Shown piece by piece: positions 17,244 through 26,401 of a stretch of 64,000 nt of DNA. A program made the translations under genes and the position numbers. Below the pieces are notes generated by a model. That model was not told the DNA's origin and made no database searches. It saw only the letters and a list, made by a program, of their open reading frames with translations. Source of the DNA: Collimonas sp. OK242 (GTDB lineage Bacteria > Pseudomonadota > Gammaproteobacteria > Burkholderiales > Burkholderiaceae_D); assembly GCF_900107095.1 (NCBI RefSeq), contig NZ_FNOR01000002.1:1-64000 (forward strand), in the 5' to 3' direction. The number at the start of each line of letters is the position of its first letter. The first letter of the stretch is position 1.

Positions 17244-19583
17244 TCAGCTCTTCTTTAGCTGATCCCGGATCGGCAGGTTGCGGATACGCTTGCCGGTAGC
17301 GGCGAAAATGGCATTGCACAACGCCGGAGCGATAGGCGGCGTGCCCGGTTCGCCGACACCTCCCAGCGGAATGTCGTACTTGTGCGGCACCATGTGAACC
17401 CGCAAGTCACGCGGGGCGCTGAAGGCGCGCAGCACTTCGTATTCATGGAAGTTGCCTTGCTCGGCGCTACCGTTCTTGAAGGTGATCTCGCCGGTCAGCG
17501 CCAGGCTCAGCCCCATGATGCAGGCGCCTTCGACTTGCGAGCGGATCCGGTCCGGCGTGATCTGCGGGCCGCAATCGATCGCCATGTCGACTCTTGGAAT
17601 GCTGATGGTGCCGTCATCGGCCACCGCCACTTCAATCACCGCCGCCACATAAGACATGAAGCTGTAAGCCACGGCCAGGCCCAGGCCGTGGCCTTTGGGC
17701 AGCTTGCGGCCCCAGCCGGCTTCCTTGGTCGCCAGCTCCACCACTTGCCGCATGCGGCCGGTATCGAGCGGATACAAGAGCGGCGATTCACCGTAGTTGG
17801 TGGTGTCCGACATGTCTTGCGGATTGAGCTGGCGCGCCGGGCCTATCAGCTCCAGCAGGAATTCTCTGTGGTCGCGCCCGGCTGCCGCCGCCAGTTCGGC
17901 CACGAACGATTGCACTGCAAACGCGTGCGGGATGTTGTAGACCGAGCGGAACCAGCCGATCCGTGTATGCGCTTCGACTTCCGGCGCTTCGATGCGGATA
18001 TTCGGAATCACGAACGGAATGTTGATCGCGCCCATGCCGAGTTCGCCTGGCTGTTCGCCCTTGGCGCCGGCGGCGAAAGTGGAAGCGATGGTCGGCGCCG
18101 CGCTACGGTGCAGCCAGGCTAGCGGTTTGCCTTTGGCATCGAGCGTGCTTTCCAGGCGTTCCAGCGAGACGGTGTGAAAATAATCGTGGCGCAGATCGTC
18201 TTCGCGGGTCCAGGTAACCTTGACTGGCGCGCCTTCCATCGCTTGCGAGAGCAGCGCCGCTTCGGCGGCAAAATCTGGCTTGGATTTGCGGCCGAAACCG
18301 CCGCCCAGCAAGGTGACATTGACTGTCACGGCGTCGCTCTTCCAGCCCAGGCGATCTGCCACCGTGTCGCGCGTGGCTTGCGGATCCTGCACGCAGGCCC
18401 AGACTTCGCATTTGCCGTTAGCGGTGCGGGCCGTGGCTGCCGGCGGTTCCATGGTGGCATGCGCCAGATGCGGGATGTAGTACTCGGCTTCGATACGCTT
18501 GCCGGCTTGCGCCAGCACGGCCATGGCGTCGCCGTTATTGCGCACTACCTTGGCCGGCTTGCGCGCGGCTTCCTGCAAGGTGGTCTTGAATGCGGTCGAA
18601 TCGTAGCCGGCATGCGGACCATGGTCCCAGGTGATCTTCAAGGCTTCACGGCCTTTGATTGCGGCCCAGGTGTTGCGCGCAATCACGGCAATCCCGCCCA
18701 ATGGATTGAACCTGGCGGGCGGCGGGCTGCCTTTGAGTTCGATTACGCGCACTACGCCCGGGATTTTCAAGGCTGCGGCAGAATCGAAATTGGCTACTTT
18801 GCCGCCAAACACCGGCGGCCGTGCGATCACCGCATATAGCATGCCGTCGAGACGGGTGTCGATGCCATAGTGGGTATTGCCGGTAACGATGTCGCGGAAA
18901 TCGACGCTGTTGAATACGTCTTTGCCGATATAGCGGAACTGCGCGGCATCCTTCAATTGCACCTGGGCTGCTGGCGGCACCTGCAATTTGGCGGCAGCGA
19001 CCGCCAGCTCGCCGAAGCCTAGCTTGCGGCCGCTTCTGGCGTGCAGCACCTCATGGTTTTTGGTGGTGATTTCCGATGCCGGCACGCTCCAGCGTGTGGC
19101 GGCGGCGGAAACCAGCATCAGGCGGGCAGTGGCGCCCACCTGGCGCATAGGGGTAAAGAAATGGCGCATGCTGCGCGAGCCATCGGTATTCTGGTTGCCG
19201 TAGCGGCTTTCGTCGGCATGGGCCTGCACCACGCGCACGCGGCTCCAGTCGGCGTCGAGCTCATCGGCCACCACCAGCGGCAGGCTGGTGCGGATGCCCT
19301 GGCCCATTTCGGAGCGATGGGCAACGATGGTGACAATGCCGTCGGCGCCTATCGACACGAAGATCAAGGGATCGTTGACGGTGCCGCCAGGCATGTTGGC
19401 GCCGCCGTATTTTTTTGCCGGGGCAGCAGCGGCTGCCATCACCAGTCCGTTCACGCCAACCGTCAACGCCAGACCGGTAAATGCGCCGATGCCTTTGAGC
19501 CAGGTGCGGCGGCTGAGCGACGCTACAGACGCAATGCCGCTGTCAGCGGTGTTAGCGCTATTTTTTTGAAAAGCGGCGCTCAT
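17244..19583 (-). CDS. Molybdenum hydroxylase large subunit (isoquinoline 1-oxidoreductase beta type), Tat-exported
   Basis: A 779-residue molybdopterin-binding subunit of the xanthine dehydrogenase superfamily. The N-terminus has a twin-arginine signal (SRRTWLKG near residue 25 and a hydrophobic stretch to ~55), indicating export of the folded complex to the periplasm. Cofactor-binding phrases include [36 protein letters not shown], and the C-terminal [10 protein letters not shown] with the catalytic Glu. It belongs to the IorB-like branch, which uses a small 2Fe-2S partner and no FAD subunit; that partner is encoded immediately upstream with a 4-base overlap. Substrate unknown: aldehydes or N-heterocycles are usual in the family. 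Confidence 0.92.
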   Translation of the reverse strand: MSAAFQKNSANTADSGIASVASLSRRTWLKGIGAFTGLALTVGVNGLVMAAAAAPAKKYGGANMPGGTVNDPLIFVSIGADGIVTIVAHRSEMGQGIRTSLPLVVADELDADWSRVRVVQAHADESRYGNQNTDGSRSMRHFFTPMRQVGATARLMLVSAAATRWSVPASEITTKNHEVLHARSGRKLGFGELAVAAAKLQVPPAAQVQLKDAAQFRYIGKDVFNSVDFRDIVTGNTHYGIDTRLDGMLYAVIARPPVFGGKVANFDSAAALKIPGVVRVIELKGSPPPARFNPLGGIAVIARNTWAAIKGREALKITWDHGPHAGYDSTAFKTTLQEAARKPAKVVRNNGDAMAVLAQAGKRIEAEYYIPHLAHATMEPPAATARTANGKCEVWACVQDPQATRDTVADRLGWKSDAVTVNVTLLGGGFGRKSKPDFAAEAALLSQAMEGAPVKVTWTREDDLRHDYFHTVSLERLESTLDAKGKPLAWLHRSAAPTIASTFAAGAKGEQPGELGMGAINIPFVIPNIRIEAPEVEAHTRIGWFRSVYNIPHAFAVQSFVAELAAAAGRDHREFLLELIGPARQLNPQDMSDTTNYGESPLLYPLDTGRMRQVVELATKEAGWGRKLPKGHGLGLAVAYSFMSYVAAVIEVAVADDGTISIPRVDMAIDCGPQITPDRIRSQVEGACIMGLSLALTGEITFKNGSAEQGNFHEYEVLRAFSAPRDLRVHMVPHKYDIPLGGVGEPGTPPIAPALCNAIFAATGKRIRNLPIRDQLKKS

Positions 19584-20044
19584 TTGGCGACTCCTTTAGC
19601 GGCGACTTGTTTGATCGCGGCACGGATGCGGGTATAGGTGCCGCAGCGGCAGATATTGCCGCTCATGGCATCGTCGATTTCCTTGTCGGTGGGCTTGGCG
19701 GTGGTTTTCAGCAGGGCGGTCGCCGACATGATCTGGCCGGCCTGGCAATAACCGCATTGCGGCACGCCCAGTGCAATCCATGCTTCCTGCACCGCATGGC
19801 CGACCTGGTCCTCAGCCATCGCTTCGATGGTGGTGACTTTCTTGCCGGCAGCGGCGCTGATCGGGGTAATGCAGGAGCGGATCGGCGCGCCGTCCAGATG
19901 GACGGTGCAGGCGCCGCAGAGGGCCATGCCGCAACCGAATTTGGTGCCGGTCAGGCCGACGTGGTCGCGCAGGGTCCACAGCAGCGGCGTGTCTTCCGGT
20001 AAGTCGATTTCATGCTGCTTGCCGTTGATGTTCAGGCTTGTCAT
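19580..20044 (-). CDS. 2Fe-2S subunit of molybdenum hydroxylase (isoquinoline 1-oxidoreductase alpha type)
   Basis: A 154-residue electron-transfer subunit with two 2Fe-2S clusters: the plant-ferredoxin type ([15 protein letters not shown] ... SC) and the all-helical type (CGYCQAGQ ... CRCGTY). The protein carries no signal peptide, as expected when it is exported together with the Tat-tagged large subunit. ATG precedes [18 protein letters not shown]. Its stop overlaps the start of the large-subunit gene by four bases (ATGA), so the two are translationally coupled. Confidence 0.94.
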   Translation of the reverse strand: MTSLNINGKQHEIDLPEDTPLLWTLRDHVGLTGTKFGCGMALCGACTVHLDGAPIRSCITPISAAAGKKVTTIEAMAEDQVGHAVQEAWIALGVPQCGYCQAGQIMSATALLKTTAKPTDKEIDDAMSGNICRCGTYTRIRAAIKQVAAKGVAK

Positions 20045-20236
20045 GGCGGGTTCTACCTTTCCAAGTTGGGGTTGTTAAGCTATTGAAGGATAAATTTGCT
20101 GTTGCCAATTTACCGGCACCGGCGATTCGCTCAGAGTCGTTGTCCCTTGGCATTGTAGACCCAAGTCAAATTCTTTGATGAGGGGCAACTGTTTCGAGGA
20201 TAATTGGCAGATTGTAATTTTGGTGATGGAGTTTCG

Positions 20237-22297
20237 ATGTCCGATTTGTTGAATAAAACTGGTCGTATTCCCGACAATGTTTCGCTGCCCGAGCTGACGC
20301 TGCGGGGCATCATTCTAGGCGCGTTGATAACGGTCGTATTCACCGCCTCCAACGTGTACCTGGGCTTGAAAGTCGGCCTGACTTTTTCTTCCGCCATTCC
20401 GGCCGCAGTGATTTCCATGGCGGTGCTGCGGATGTTCAAGAGCGCCAATATTCTTGAAAACAATATGGTGCAAACCCAGGCTTCGGCTGCGGGCACCTTG
20501 TCTTCGATTATCTTTATCCTGCCCGGACTGGTCATGATCGGTTACTGGCAGGGCTTCCCTTACTGGCAAACCCTGGCGATCTGCGCCGCCGGCGGCATGC
20601 TGGGCGTGATGTTCACTATTCCGCTGCGGCACGCGATGGTGGTGCAAAGCGACCTGCCTTATCCGGAAGGTGTGGCGGCGGCGGAAATCCTGCGGGTCGG
20701 CAGCGCGGAAGTCGAACTCGACGCGGTGACCGGCAAGGCCGGAGCCAAGGCCGAAACCGGCATCGTCGACATCATGGCCGGTGGTTTCACCGCCGCCATC
20801 GTGACCTTGTTCTCATCCGGTTTCCGGGTGCTGGGCGAAGGCATCAACCTGTGGTTTGCAGCCGGACCTGCGGTAGTGCGTTTGTCTGCCGGATTTTCGC
20901 TGGCGTTGCTGGGCGCCGGTTACCTGATCGGTATCGTGGCCGGCATCGCCATGCTGATCGGCTTGCTGATCGCCTGGGGCGTGGCAGTACCTGTGCTGAC
21001 TTCGATGCACAGCATTCCGGACGGCATGACGCTGGCCAAATATGCGACCGGACTGTGGAGCAAAGACGTGCGCTTCATCGGCGCCGGCACCATCGGCGTG
21101 GCGGCGGTATGGACGCTGATCACACTGTTCAAGCCGATGCTGGAAGGCGTCAAAACTTCCTTCCAGGCGCTGCGCGGCGGCAATGGCCGCATCAATATTC
21201 CACGTACCGAGCGCGATCTGGCGCCGGGCTGGATCATCGCCATCACGCTGGGGCTGGTAGCCATCCTGGTGGCCACCTTTGCCAGTTTCCTGAGCGCCGC
21301 GCCTTTGTCCGCCGGCATGGTGTGGGGCCTGGTTGCCTACAGCGTCTTGTTTGCGTTTATCTTCGGTTTCCTGATTGCCGCTGCCTGCGGCTACATGGCA
21401 GGACTGATCGGTTCTTCCGCCAGCCCGATTTCCGGCGTCGGCATTGTTGCCGTGGTGCTGGTTTCCCTGCTGATTTTGCTGATTGGCGGCGGTGACGGCC
21501 TGCTGGCCACTGAAAGCGGGAATAAATTAGGGATTGCGCTAGCCATCTTTGCCACTTCGGCGGTGATCGCCGTGGCGACTATTTCCAACGATAACCTGCA
21601 GGATCTGAAAACCGGCTGGCTGGTCGGCGCCACGCCTTGGCGCCAGCAGGTGGCGCTGCTGATCGGCTGCGTGGTCGGCGCCGTGGTGATTCCGCCGGTG
21701 CTTGAGCTGCTCTATAACGCCTACGGTTTTGCCGGAGCGATGCCGCGCGCGGAGATGGATGTGGCGCATGCCTTGTCGGCGCCGCAAGCGACTTTGATGA
21801 CGGCCATCGCAACCGGGATTTTTACCCATCAGCTGAACTGGGACATGATCTTGATCGGTCTTGGCCTGGGCGTGGTGCTGGTAGCGATCGATGAGGTACT
21901 GCGCCACCGCGGCGGCGTCGCGCGCTTGCCGGTGCTGGCGGTAGGTATAGGCATTTATCTGCCGCCGACGGTTGCCTCGACACTGGTGCTGGGCACATTG
22001 CTGGCCTGGGTCATAGAACGCATCTTGAAAAAACGCGCGCAGAAGCAAGGCCTGCCATACGCGCAGTTCGCCGAAGCGCCGAACCGGCGCGGTGTCTTGC
22101 TGGCCTCCGGCCTGATCGTCGGTGAAAGCCTGGTAGGTGTGTTGCTGGCGGCCATTATCGGTTTTACCGGCAGCGATTCGCCGTTGGCGCTGGTTGGCGG
22201 CACGTTTGAAAATACCGCGCAATGGCTAGGTCTGATTGTATTTGCAGCTGTGGCCTGGGTCTTCTCGCGTCGCGTATTGACGGCACAGAAGGCATAG
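20237..22297 (+). CDS. OPT family oligopeptide/metal-chelate transporter
   Basis: A 686-residue polytopic membrane protein with about 14-16 hydrophobic segments. The first part LTLRGIILGALITVVFTASNVYLGLKVGLT is the hallmark of the bacterial branch of the OPT family, with SDLPYPEGVAAAEILRVG and AGLIGSSASPISGVGI as further conserved stretches. These proton-coupled importers take up oligopeptides or metal chelates; the substrate here is unknown. The ATG at 20237 is chosen for GGAG upstream; a TTG eleven codons earlier is the alternative. It is divergent from the molybdenum hydroxylase genes. Confidence 0.92.
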   Translation: MSDLLNKTGRIPDNVSLPELTLRGIILGALITVVFTASNVYLGLKVGLTFSSAIPAAVISMAVLRMFKSANILENNMVQTQASAAGTLSSIIFILPGLVMIGYWQGFPYWQTLAICAAGGMLGVMFTIPLRHAMVVQSDLPYPEGVAAAEILRVGSAEVELDAVTGKAGAKAETGIVDIMAGGFTAAIVTLFSSGFRVLGEGINLWFAAGPAVVRLSAGFSLALLGAGYLIGIVAGIAMLIGLLIAWGVAVPVLTSMHSIPDGMTLAKYATGLWSKDVRFIGAGTIGVAAVWTLITLFKPMLEGVKTSFQALRGGNGRINIPRTERDLAPGWIIAITLGLVAILVATFASFLSAAPLSAGMVWGLVAYSVLFAFIFGFLIAAACGYMAGLIGSSASPISGVGIVAVVLVSLLILLIGGGDGLLATESGNKLGIALAIFATSAVIAVATISNDNLQDLKTGWLVGATPWRQQVALLIGCVVGAVVIPPVLELLYNAYGFAGAMPRAEMDVAHALSAPQATLMTAIATGIFTHQLNWDMILIGLGLGVVLVAIDEVLRHRGGVARLPVLAVGIGIYLPPTVASTLVLGTLLAWVIERILKKRAQKQGLPYAQFAEAPNRRGVLLASGLIVGESLVGVLLAAIIGFTGSDSPLALVGGTFENTAQWLGLIVFAAVAWVFSRRVLTAQKA

Positions 22298-22309
22298 ATG
22301 GGTGGCCGG

Positions 22310-22336
22310 GACTATTGCACAAGGTGCGCAATAGTC
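22310..22336 (+). terminator. Hairpin after the OPT transporter gene
   Basis: GACTATTGC (22310-22318) and GCAATAGTC (22328-22336) form a perfect 9-bp stem with a 9-base loop, 13 bases after the stop codon. There is no T run, so it may be a weak or factor-dependent terminator or an mRNA-end stabiliser. Confidence 0.45.
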
Positions 22337-22532
22337 TCCCGCACCGCGCACTATCTTCATGTAATTATTGCAATAAAATTTCTGCGACTTCAGAGAAGTC
22401 TGTGAAAACCAAGCCGATTGACTAGAATGATTGTTCCAGGATGCTCAATGAGACTCTGCACGCAGAGTTTCACAAGGCCGTCGCCCCTATGGCGGCCCAG
22501 GCATCCCGACACACTCATGATGGAGGCTGAAA

Positions 22533-23186
22533 ATGACAATTCGCATAGGTGACGTAGCTCCGGATTTTACTGCCGAAACCACTGAAGGGAAGATCCACTT
22601 TCACGAGTGGATCGGAGATCAATGGGCCATCCTGTTTTCCCACCCGAAGGATTTCACCCCGGTCTGCACTACCGAGCTGGGTTATATGGCGCGCCTGAAA
22701 CCGGAGTTCGACAAACGCAACACCAAGATCGTGGGGCTGAGCGTGGATCCTGTCAGCGACCACCAGGCCTGGGTCAAGGATATTGAGGAGACGCAAGGCC
22801 ACGCGGTCAACTATCCAATGATCGGCGATGCTGATCTGACGGTCGCGAAACTCTACGACATGATTCATCCCAACGCCAGCGGCGGACAGCGCAGCGCGGC
22901 AGACAACGCCACCGTGCGCTCGGTATTCATCGTCGGACCGGACAAGAAGGTCAAGGCAATGTTCGTCTATCCGATGAGCTCAGGCCGCAATTTCGACGAG
23001 GTGCTGCGCTTGCTCGATTCGATTCAGCTGAACGCCAGGCATACCGTGGCGACGCCGGTGAACTGGAAGCCCGGTGAGGATGTCATCATTCCCACTTCGG
23101 TTTCCGACGAGGACGCCAAAAAGAAATACCCGCAGGGTTTCAAAACATTGAAACCGTATTTACGGATCGTGTCGCAACCGAAGTAA
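22533..23186 (+). CDS. 1-Cys peroxiredoxin (Prx6 type)
   Basis: A 217-residue thiol peroxidase reducing H2O2 and organic peroxides. The active site is FTPVCTTE with peroxidatic Cys45. The long C-terminal half (HPNASGGQRSAADNATVRS through the TPVNWKPGEDVIIPTSVSDEDA segment) is typical of the Prx6 subfamily, which usually lacks a resolving Cys. GGAGG lies upstream of the ATG. The 235-base gap before it holds only the OPT hairpin and presumably a promoter. It converges on an MFS gene with a hairpin between. Confidence 0.94.
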   Translation: MTIRIGDVAPDFTAETTEGKIHFHEWIGDQWAILFSHPKDFTPVCTTELGYMARLKPEFDKRNTKIVGLSVDPVSDHQAWVKDIEETQGHAVNYPMIGDADLTVAKLYDMIHPNASGGQRSAADNATVRSVFIVGPDKKVKAMFVYPMSSGRNFDEVLRLLDSIQLNARHTVATPVNWKPGEDVIIPTSVSDEDAKKKYPQGFKTLKPYLRIVSQPK

Positions 23187-23213
23187 AAGAAAAGAACCGG
23201 AGAATCGGGAAGA

Positions 23214-23249
23214 CGAATTGGGAGGAAACGACGGACTCTTCCCAATTCG
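23214..23249. terminator. Bidirectional hairpin between peroxiredoxin and MFS genes
   Basis: CGAATTGGGA (23214-23223) and TCCCAATTCG (23240-23249) form a perfect 10-bp stem with a 16-base loop in the gap between two convergent genes. There is no long T run; assigned as terminator from position. Confidence 0.5.
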
Positions 23250-23285
23250 GTGCAACATGCATGCGATCGTCTGCCGGGTCGGGAT

Positions 23286-24488
23286 TCAACGCACGCCGGC
23301 AGTCTTGGCTAAGGCGGCTAGCGCCAGCGCACAAAAAATCGCGCCAGAATAAAAGGTGAACGCGGCGCCAAGCCGGTCCCACAATAGTCCAGCCAGTACG
23401 CTTGCCAGCAGCATGGCAAGTCCACTCATCAAGTTGAAGAAACCATATGCGGTACCGCGCAAATCGGCCGGTGCTGCATTCGCCACCATGGTTGCCAGCA
23501 AACCTTGTGTGATGCCCAGGTGCAGACCCCAGAGGGCGACTCCTGCCAGTACGACGCCCCAATGAGTGCTGGCGGCCAGCACCAGGTCGGCCGCGATCAG
23601 AACTATCAAGCCCAGCGCCAATAATCGTCTATGGTTCATTCGGTCAGAGAGTTTGCCGAACGGGTACGCAGACAGGGCGTAGATTATATTCATGGCCACC
23701 ATGACCAGCGGCACCATGGCAATAGGAATACCGCTCTGCTGTGCGCGCAGGACCAGGAACGCTTCGCTAAACCGCGCCAGTGTAAATACCGCACCTACGC
23801 CAACCACCCACCAGTAAGAGCTTCCAAGCCGTTTCAGGTTTTCCCGCCGGATCGGATTAGTGCGCTTCTCGGACTGATGATGTTCTGGCTCGTGCACGCC
23901 GACGAAGAGCAGCGCAACCGCCATCAAGCCAGGAATGACTGCGACCCAGAACACGGCGCGAAAGTCGTTGGCCCAAAGCAGCATCAAACCAACCGCCAGC
24001 AAAGGGCCAAGGAATGCGCCCACCGTATCGAGGGACTGGCGCAGGCCAAATGCGGCGCCGCGCAGGTGCGCCGGGGTAATGTCTGCGACCAATGCATCTC
24101 TCGGCGCGCCCCGTACTCCCTTGCCGATACGATCCAGGAGCCGCGCGAACAACACGATGCCGATGGCCGGCGCGATGGCGAACAGCGGCTTGCTCAGTGC
24201 GCCCAAAGCGTAGCCAAACACTGCCAGCCCTTTGCGCTTGCCGAGATAGTCGCTCAGTGTGCCTGAGAACACTTTGACGATCAGGGCGGTCGATTCGGCC
24301 AGGCCCTCTACCAGCCCGACAGCCGAAGCGCTGGCGCCGAGCGTTGTCACCATGAACAGCGGTAGCAGGCTATGGATCATTTCCGAGGAAATATCCATCA
24401 ACAGGCTCACGAATCCGAGCACCCAGACACCTGCGGGGATCTGGCGCAATATGCGCGTTTTGGCTACATCAGTAGTTTGCAACTGCAT
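23286..24488 (-). CDS. MFS transporter
   Basis: A 400-residue, 12-helix major facilitator. Motif A appears as GTLSDYLGKRKG and again as GKLSDRMNHRR in the second half; the loop RIGKGVRGAPRDALVAD is typical of a branch of uncharacterised bacterial MFS proteins. AAGGAG abuts the ATG at 24488, so translation may instead begin at the TTG two codons later, which has better spacing. It is the third gene of a leftward group arsR-like, eamA-like, MFS, with only 24 bases separating it from the second, so it probably shares their regulation. Substrate unknown. Confidence 0.85.
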   Translation of the reverse strand: MQLQTTDVAKTRILRQIPAGVWVLGFVSLLMDISSEMIHSLLPLFMVTTLGASASAVGLVEGLAESTALIVKVFSGTLSDYLGKRKGLAVFGYALGALSKPLFAIAPAIGIVLFARLLDRIGKGVRGAPRDALVADITPAHLRGAAFGLRQSLDTVGAFLGPLLAVGLMLLWANDFRAVFWVAVIPGLMAVALLFVGVHEPEHHQSEKRTNPIRRENLKRLGSSYWWVVGVGAVFTLARFSEAFLVLRAQQSGIPIAMVPLVMVAMNIIYALSAYPFGKLSDRMNHRRLLALGLIVLIAADLVLAASTHWGVVLAGVALWGLHLGITQGLLATMVANAAPADLRGTAYGFFNLMSGLAMLLASVLAGLLWDRLGAAFTFYSGAIFCALALAALAKTAGVR

Positions 24489-24512
24489 GCTCCTTGAAAA
24501 AACCTGGCTATC

Positions 24513-25580
24513 TCAATGGCTATGCCGATGATGTATGTCCGGGTAATGCGCGTGGCTATGGCTGATGGGCAGGTGGCGGTGAGGATGGCTGTGCGGTTCG
24601 CGGCCGTCCCAGTCAAAGTCGTGTTGATGCTGGTGGTGGGGGTCTTGCGGATCGTGGCGGTGGCTGTGCGCATGCTCGGTTTCTTCGTGCGTATGCGGAT
24701 GCTGGTGGCTTTCAGTCAGGTGCAGCCAGATGCCGGTTCCCATCAGTCCTGCGGCCAGCCAGAACAAGCCGCCCACCGTGTCATGCAACACCAGCAAGGA
24801 GATCGCAGCGCCTATGAATGGCGCTGCCGAAAAGTAGGCGCCGGTCCTGGCGCTGCCCAGATGGCGTAGCGCCAGGACGAACAGCACCAGGCTGACGCCG
24901 TACCCGCAAAAACCGATGAGCGCTGCGGCGCCGATACTGGCGATGGCGGGCAATTGCGCGCCCAGCAGCAAGGCCAGGCTCAGGTTGACTACGCCGGCGA
25001 CCATGCCTTTGAGCGCAGCAATCTGGACAGCATCGCTGGCGGAAATCCGGCGCGTCAGGTTATTGTCGATGGCCCAGCACAGGCAGGCTGCGAGAATCGC
25101 CAAAGGTCCCCAGGGAACGCCAAACTCCGGTACTTGCTGCCATGACAGCAAGATCCCGGCCAGTACGATGGCGAGCATGCCCAGAATAATCCGGCGATCG
25201 AAATTTTCCTTGAAAACAAACCATGCAAGAGCCGCTGTCAGGACGCCTTCCATGTTCAATAATAAGGAAGCACTGGAAGCAGGGGTGATCGAGAGGCCGA
25301 GCATCAGCAGGATAGGGCCGCAGATACCGCCGCTTAAAATCGCTGCGCCTAGCCACGGCAAGTCAGCTTTGGACAATGCGCCGCCAGCTTGCTGACGTGA
25401 TTGATTACCTGAAAGCGCGCGTCGTATTCCATACCAGAGCGATAAACCGAGACCGCTGCCGAGATAGAGCAGGCCGGCCAGCATGACCGGTGAGACTTGC
25501 CCCACCAGCAGCTTGGAAAAAGGCGTGCTGGCGCCAAATAACGCCGCCGCCAGCAATGCGAAGAGAACACCTTGATGCAT
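24513..25580 (-). CDS. EamA (DMT) family transporter with His-rich C-terminal tail
   Basis: A 355-residue protein with two EamA repeats (ten predicted helices, residues ~1-285) followed by a striking cytosol/periplasm-exposed tail of ~65 residues packed with His, many as HSH, HPH and HHQH repeats. Such tails usually bind transition metals, so a metal-linked export or sensing role is plausible but is inference. AAGGA precedes the ATG. It lies 39 bases downstream of the ArsR-like regulator gene and 24 bases upstream of an MFS gene in the same direction. Confidence 0.88.
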   Translation of the reverse strand: MHQGVLFALLAAALFGASTPFSKLLVGQVSPVMLAGLLYLGSGLGLSLWYGIRRALSGNQSRQQAGGALSKADLPWLGAAILSGGICGPILLMLGLSITPASSASLLLNMEGVLTAALAWFVFKENFDRRIILGMLAIVLAGILLSWQQVPEFGVPWGPLAILAACLCWAIDNNLTRRISASDAVQIAALKGMVAGVVNLSLALLLGAQLPAIASIGAAALIGFCGYGVSLVLFVLALRHLGSARTGAYFSAAPFIGAAISLLVLHDTVGGLFWLAAGLMGTGIWLHLTESHQHPHTHEETEHAHSHRHDPQDPHHQHQHDFDWDGREPHSHPHRHLPISHSHAHYPDIHHRHSH

Positions 25581-25619
25581 GGGTTTTTCCTTGAGTCTTG
25601 CCTTGAAATGCTGAGTCGC

Positions 25620-26309
25620 TTATTCCTGATGCAGCGCGATCCCGAACTGTTCCGCCAACGCAGCATGGCCTTCCGGCGTGATGCCAACCACGCGTGAATT
25701 TTTTGTTCTGGTCAGCCACCCGAGCTCGATCATGCGTTTCGCCAGCGTTGCTCCCAAGGCGCCGGCCAGATGATCCCGGCGTTCGCTCCAATCCAGGCAG
25801 GGATAGGCAAATTGGCGTCGGCTCTTGCGTAATTCCCCGGTATCTATCCCAAGGTGCTTGAACCAGGTTTCGCCCTGCGCCGACAGTGAAAATACCCCGT
25901 CGTCGGCATTCAGCAAGCCGCGTTCAAGCAGCACCTCGGTCAATCGGGTGCCGAGTTTTCCCGCCAGGTGGTCGTAGCAAAAGCGTGCGGTGCAGATGGC
26001 GTCGTTGCCGGTAGCCGGGCCGATACGCTTGCGTTTCGGCGCAAACACCATCAACGATTCGATCAGGCGCGCCACCTCCGGCGAGGCCAGGCGAAAGTAT
26101 TTGTGCCGGCCTTGAGTGCTCATGTCGAGCAGCTTGTCTTCCAGCAGCTGGCGCAAATGGGGAGTCGCAGTGGCTGGCTTGATTTCGCTGCCGTATGCCA
26201 GCTCCTTGGCGGTCAGGGCGCGTCCTTCCATCAGCAGCGACAGCATGCGGATGCGGGTCGGATCGCCGATGGTGCGGGCCAGTCGGCCGAGGTCGGGTTC
26301 GTCGTTCAT
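25620..26309 (-). CDS. ArsR family transcriptional regulator with long C-terminal region
   Basis: A 229-residue protein. Residues 1-90 form the winged helix-turn-helix of the ArsR family (LARTIGDPTRIRMLSLLMEGRALTAKELA, ATATPHLRQLLEDKLL, TQGRHKYFRLA). The remaining ~130 residues have a second domain with FCYDHLAGKLGTRLTEVLLERGLL and PCLDWSERRDHLAGALGATLAKRM, found in a subset of ArsR-like regulators; Cys residues in CYDH and PCLDW could sense a ligand or metal. The start is set at the family N-terminus MNDEPDLGRLARTIGDP; an open frame continues 33 codons upstream. It is divergent from a DHA2 exporter gene and leads the eamA-MFS group, so it likely controls both. Confidence 0.86.
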   Translation of the reverse strand: MNDEPDLGRLARTIGDPTRIRMLSLLMEGRALTAKELAYGSEIKPATATPHLRQLLEDKLLDMSTQGRHKYFRLASPEVARLIESLMVFAPKRKRIGPATGNDAICTARFCYDHLAGKLGTRLTEVLLERGLLNADDGVFSLSAQGETWFKHLGIDTGELRKSRRQFAYPCLDWSERRDHLAGALGATLAKRMIELGWLTRTKNSRVVGITPEGHAALAEQFGIALHQE

Positions 26310-26401
26310 AGTTTGATGGTAACCGTACTGTTGTTGTGTGACAAGCGGCCGCAACTGACTCAGAATCGGGACTTGACCACTTGTGCAACGGAGCCGCTGC
26401 A

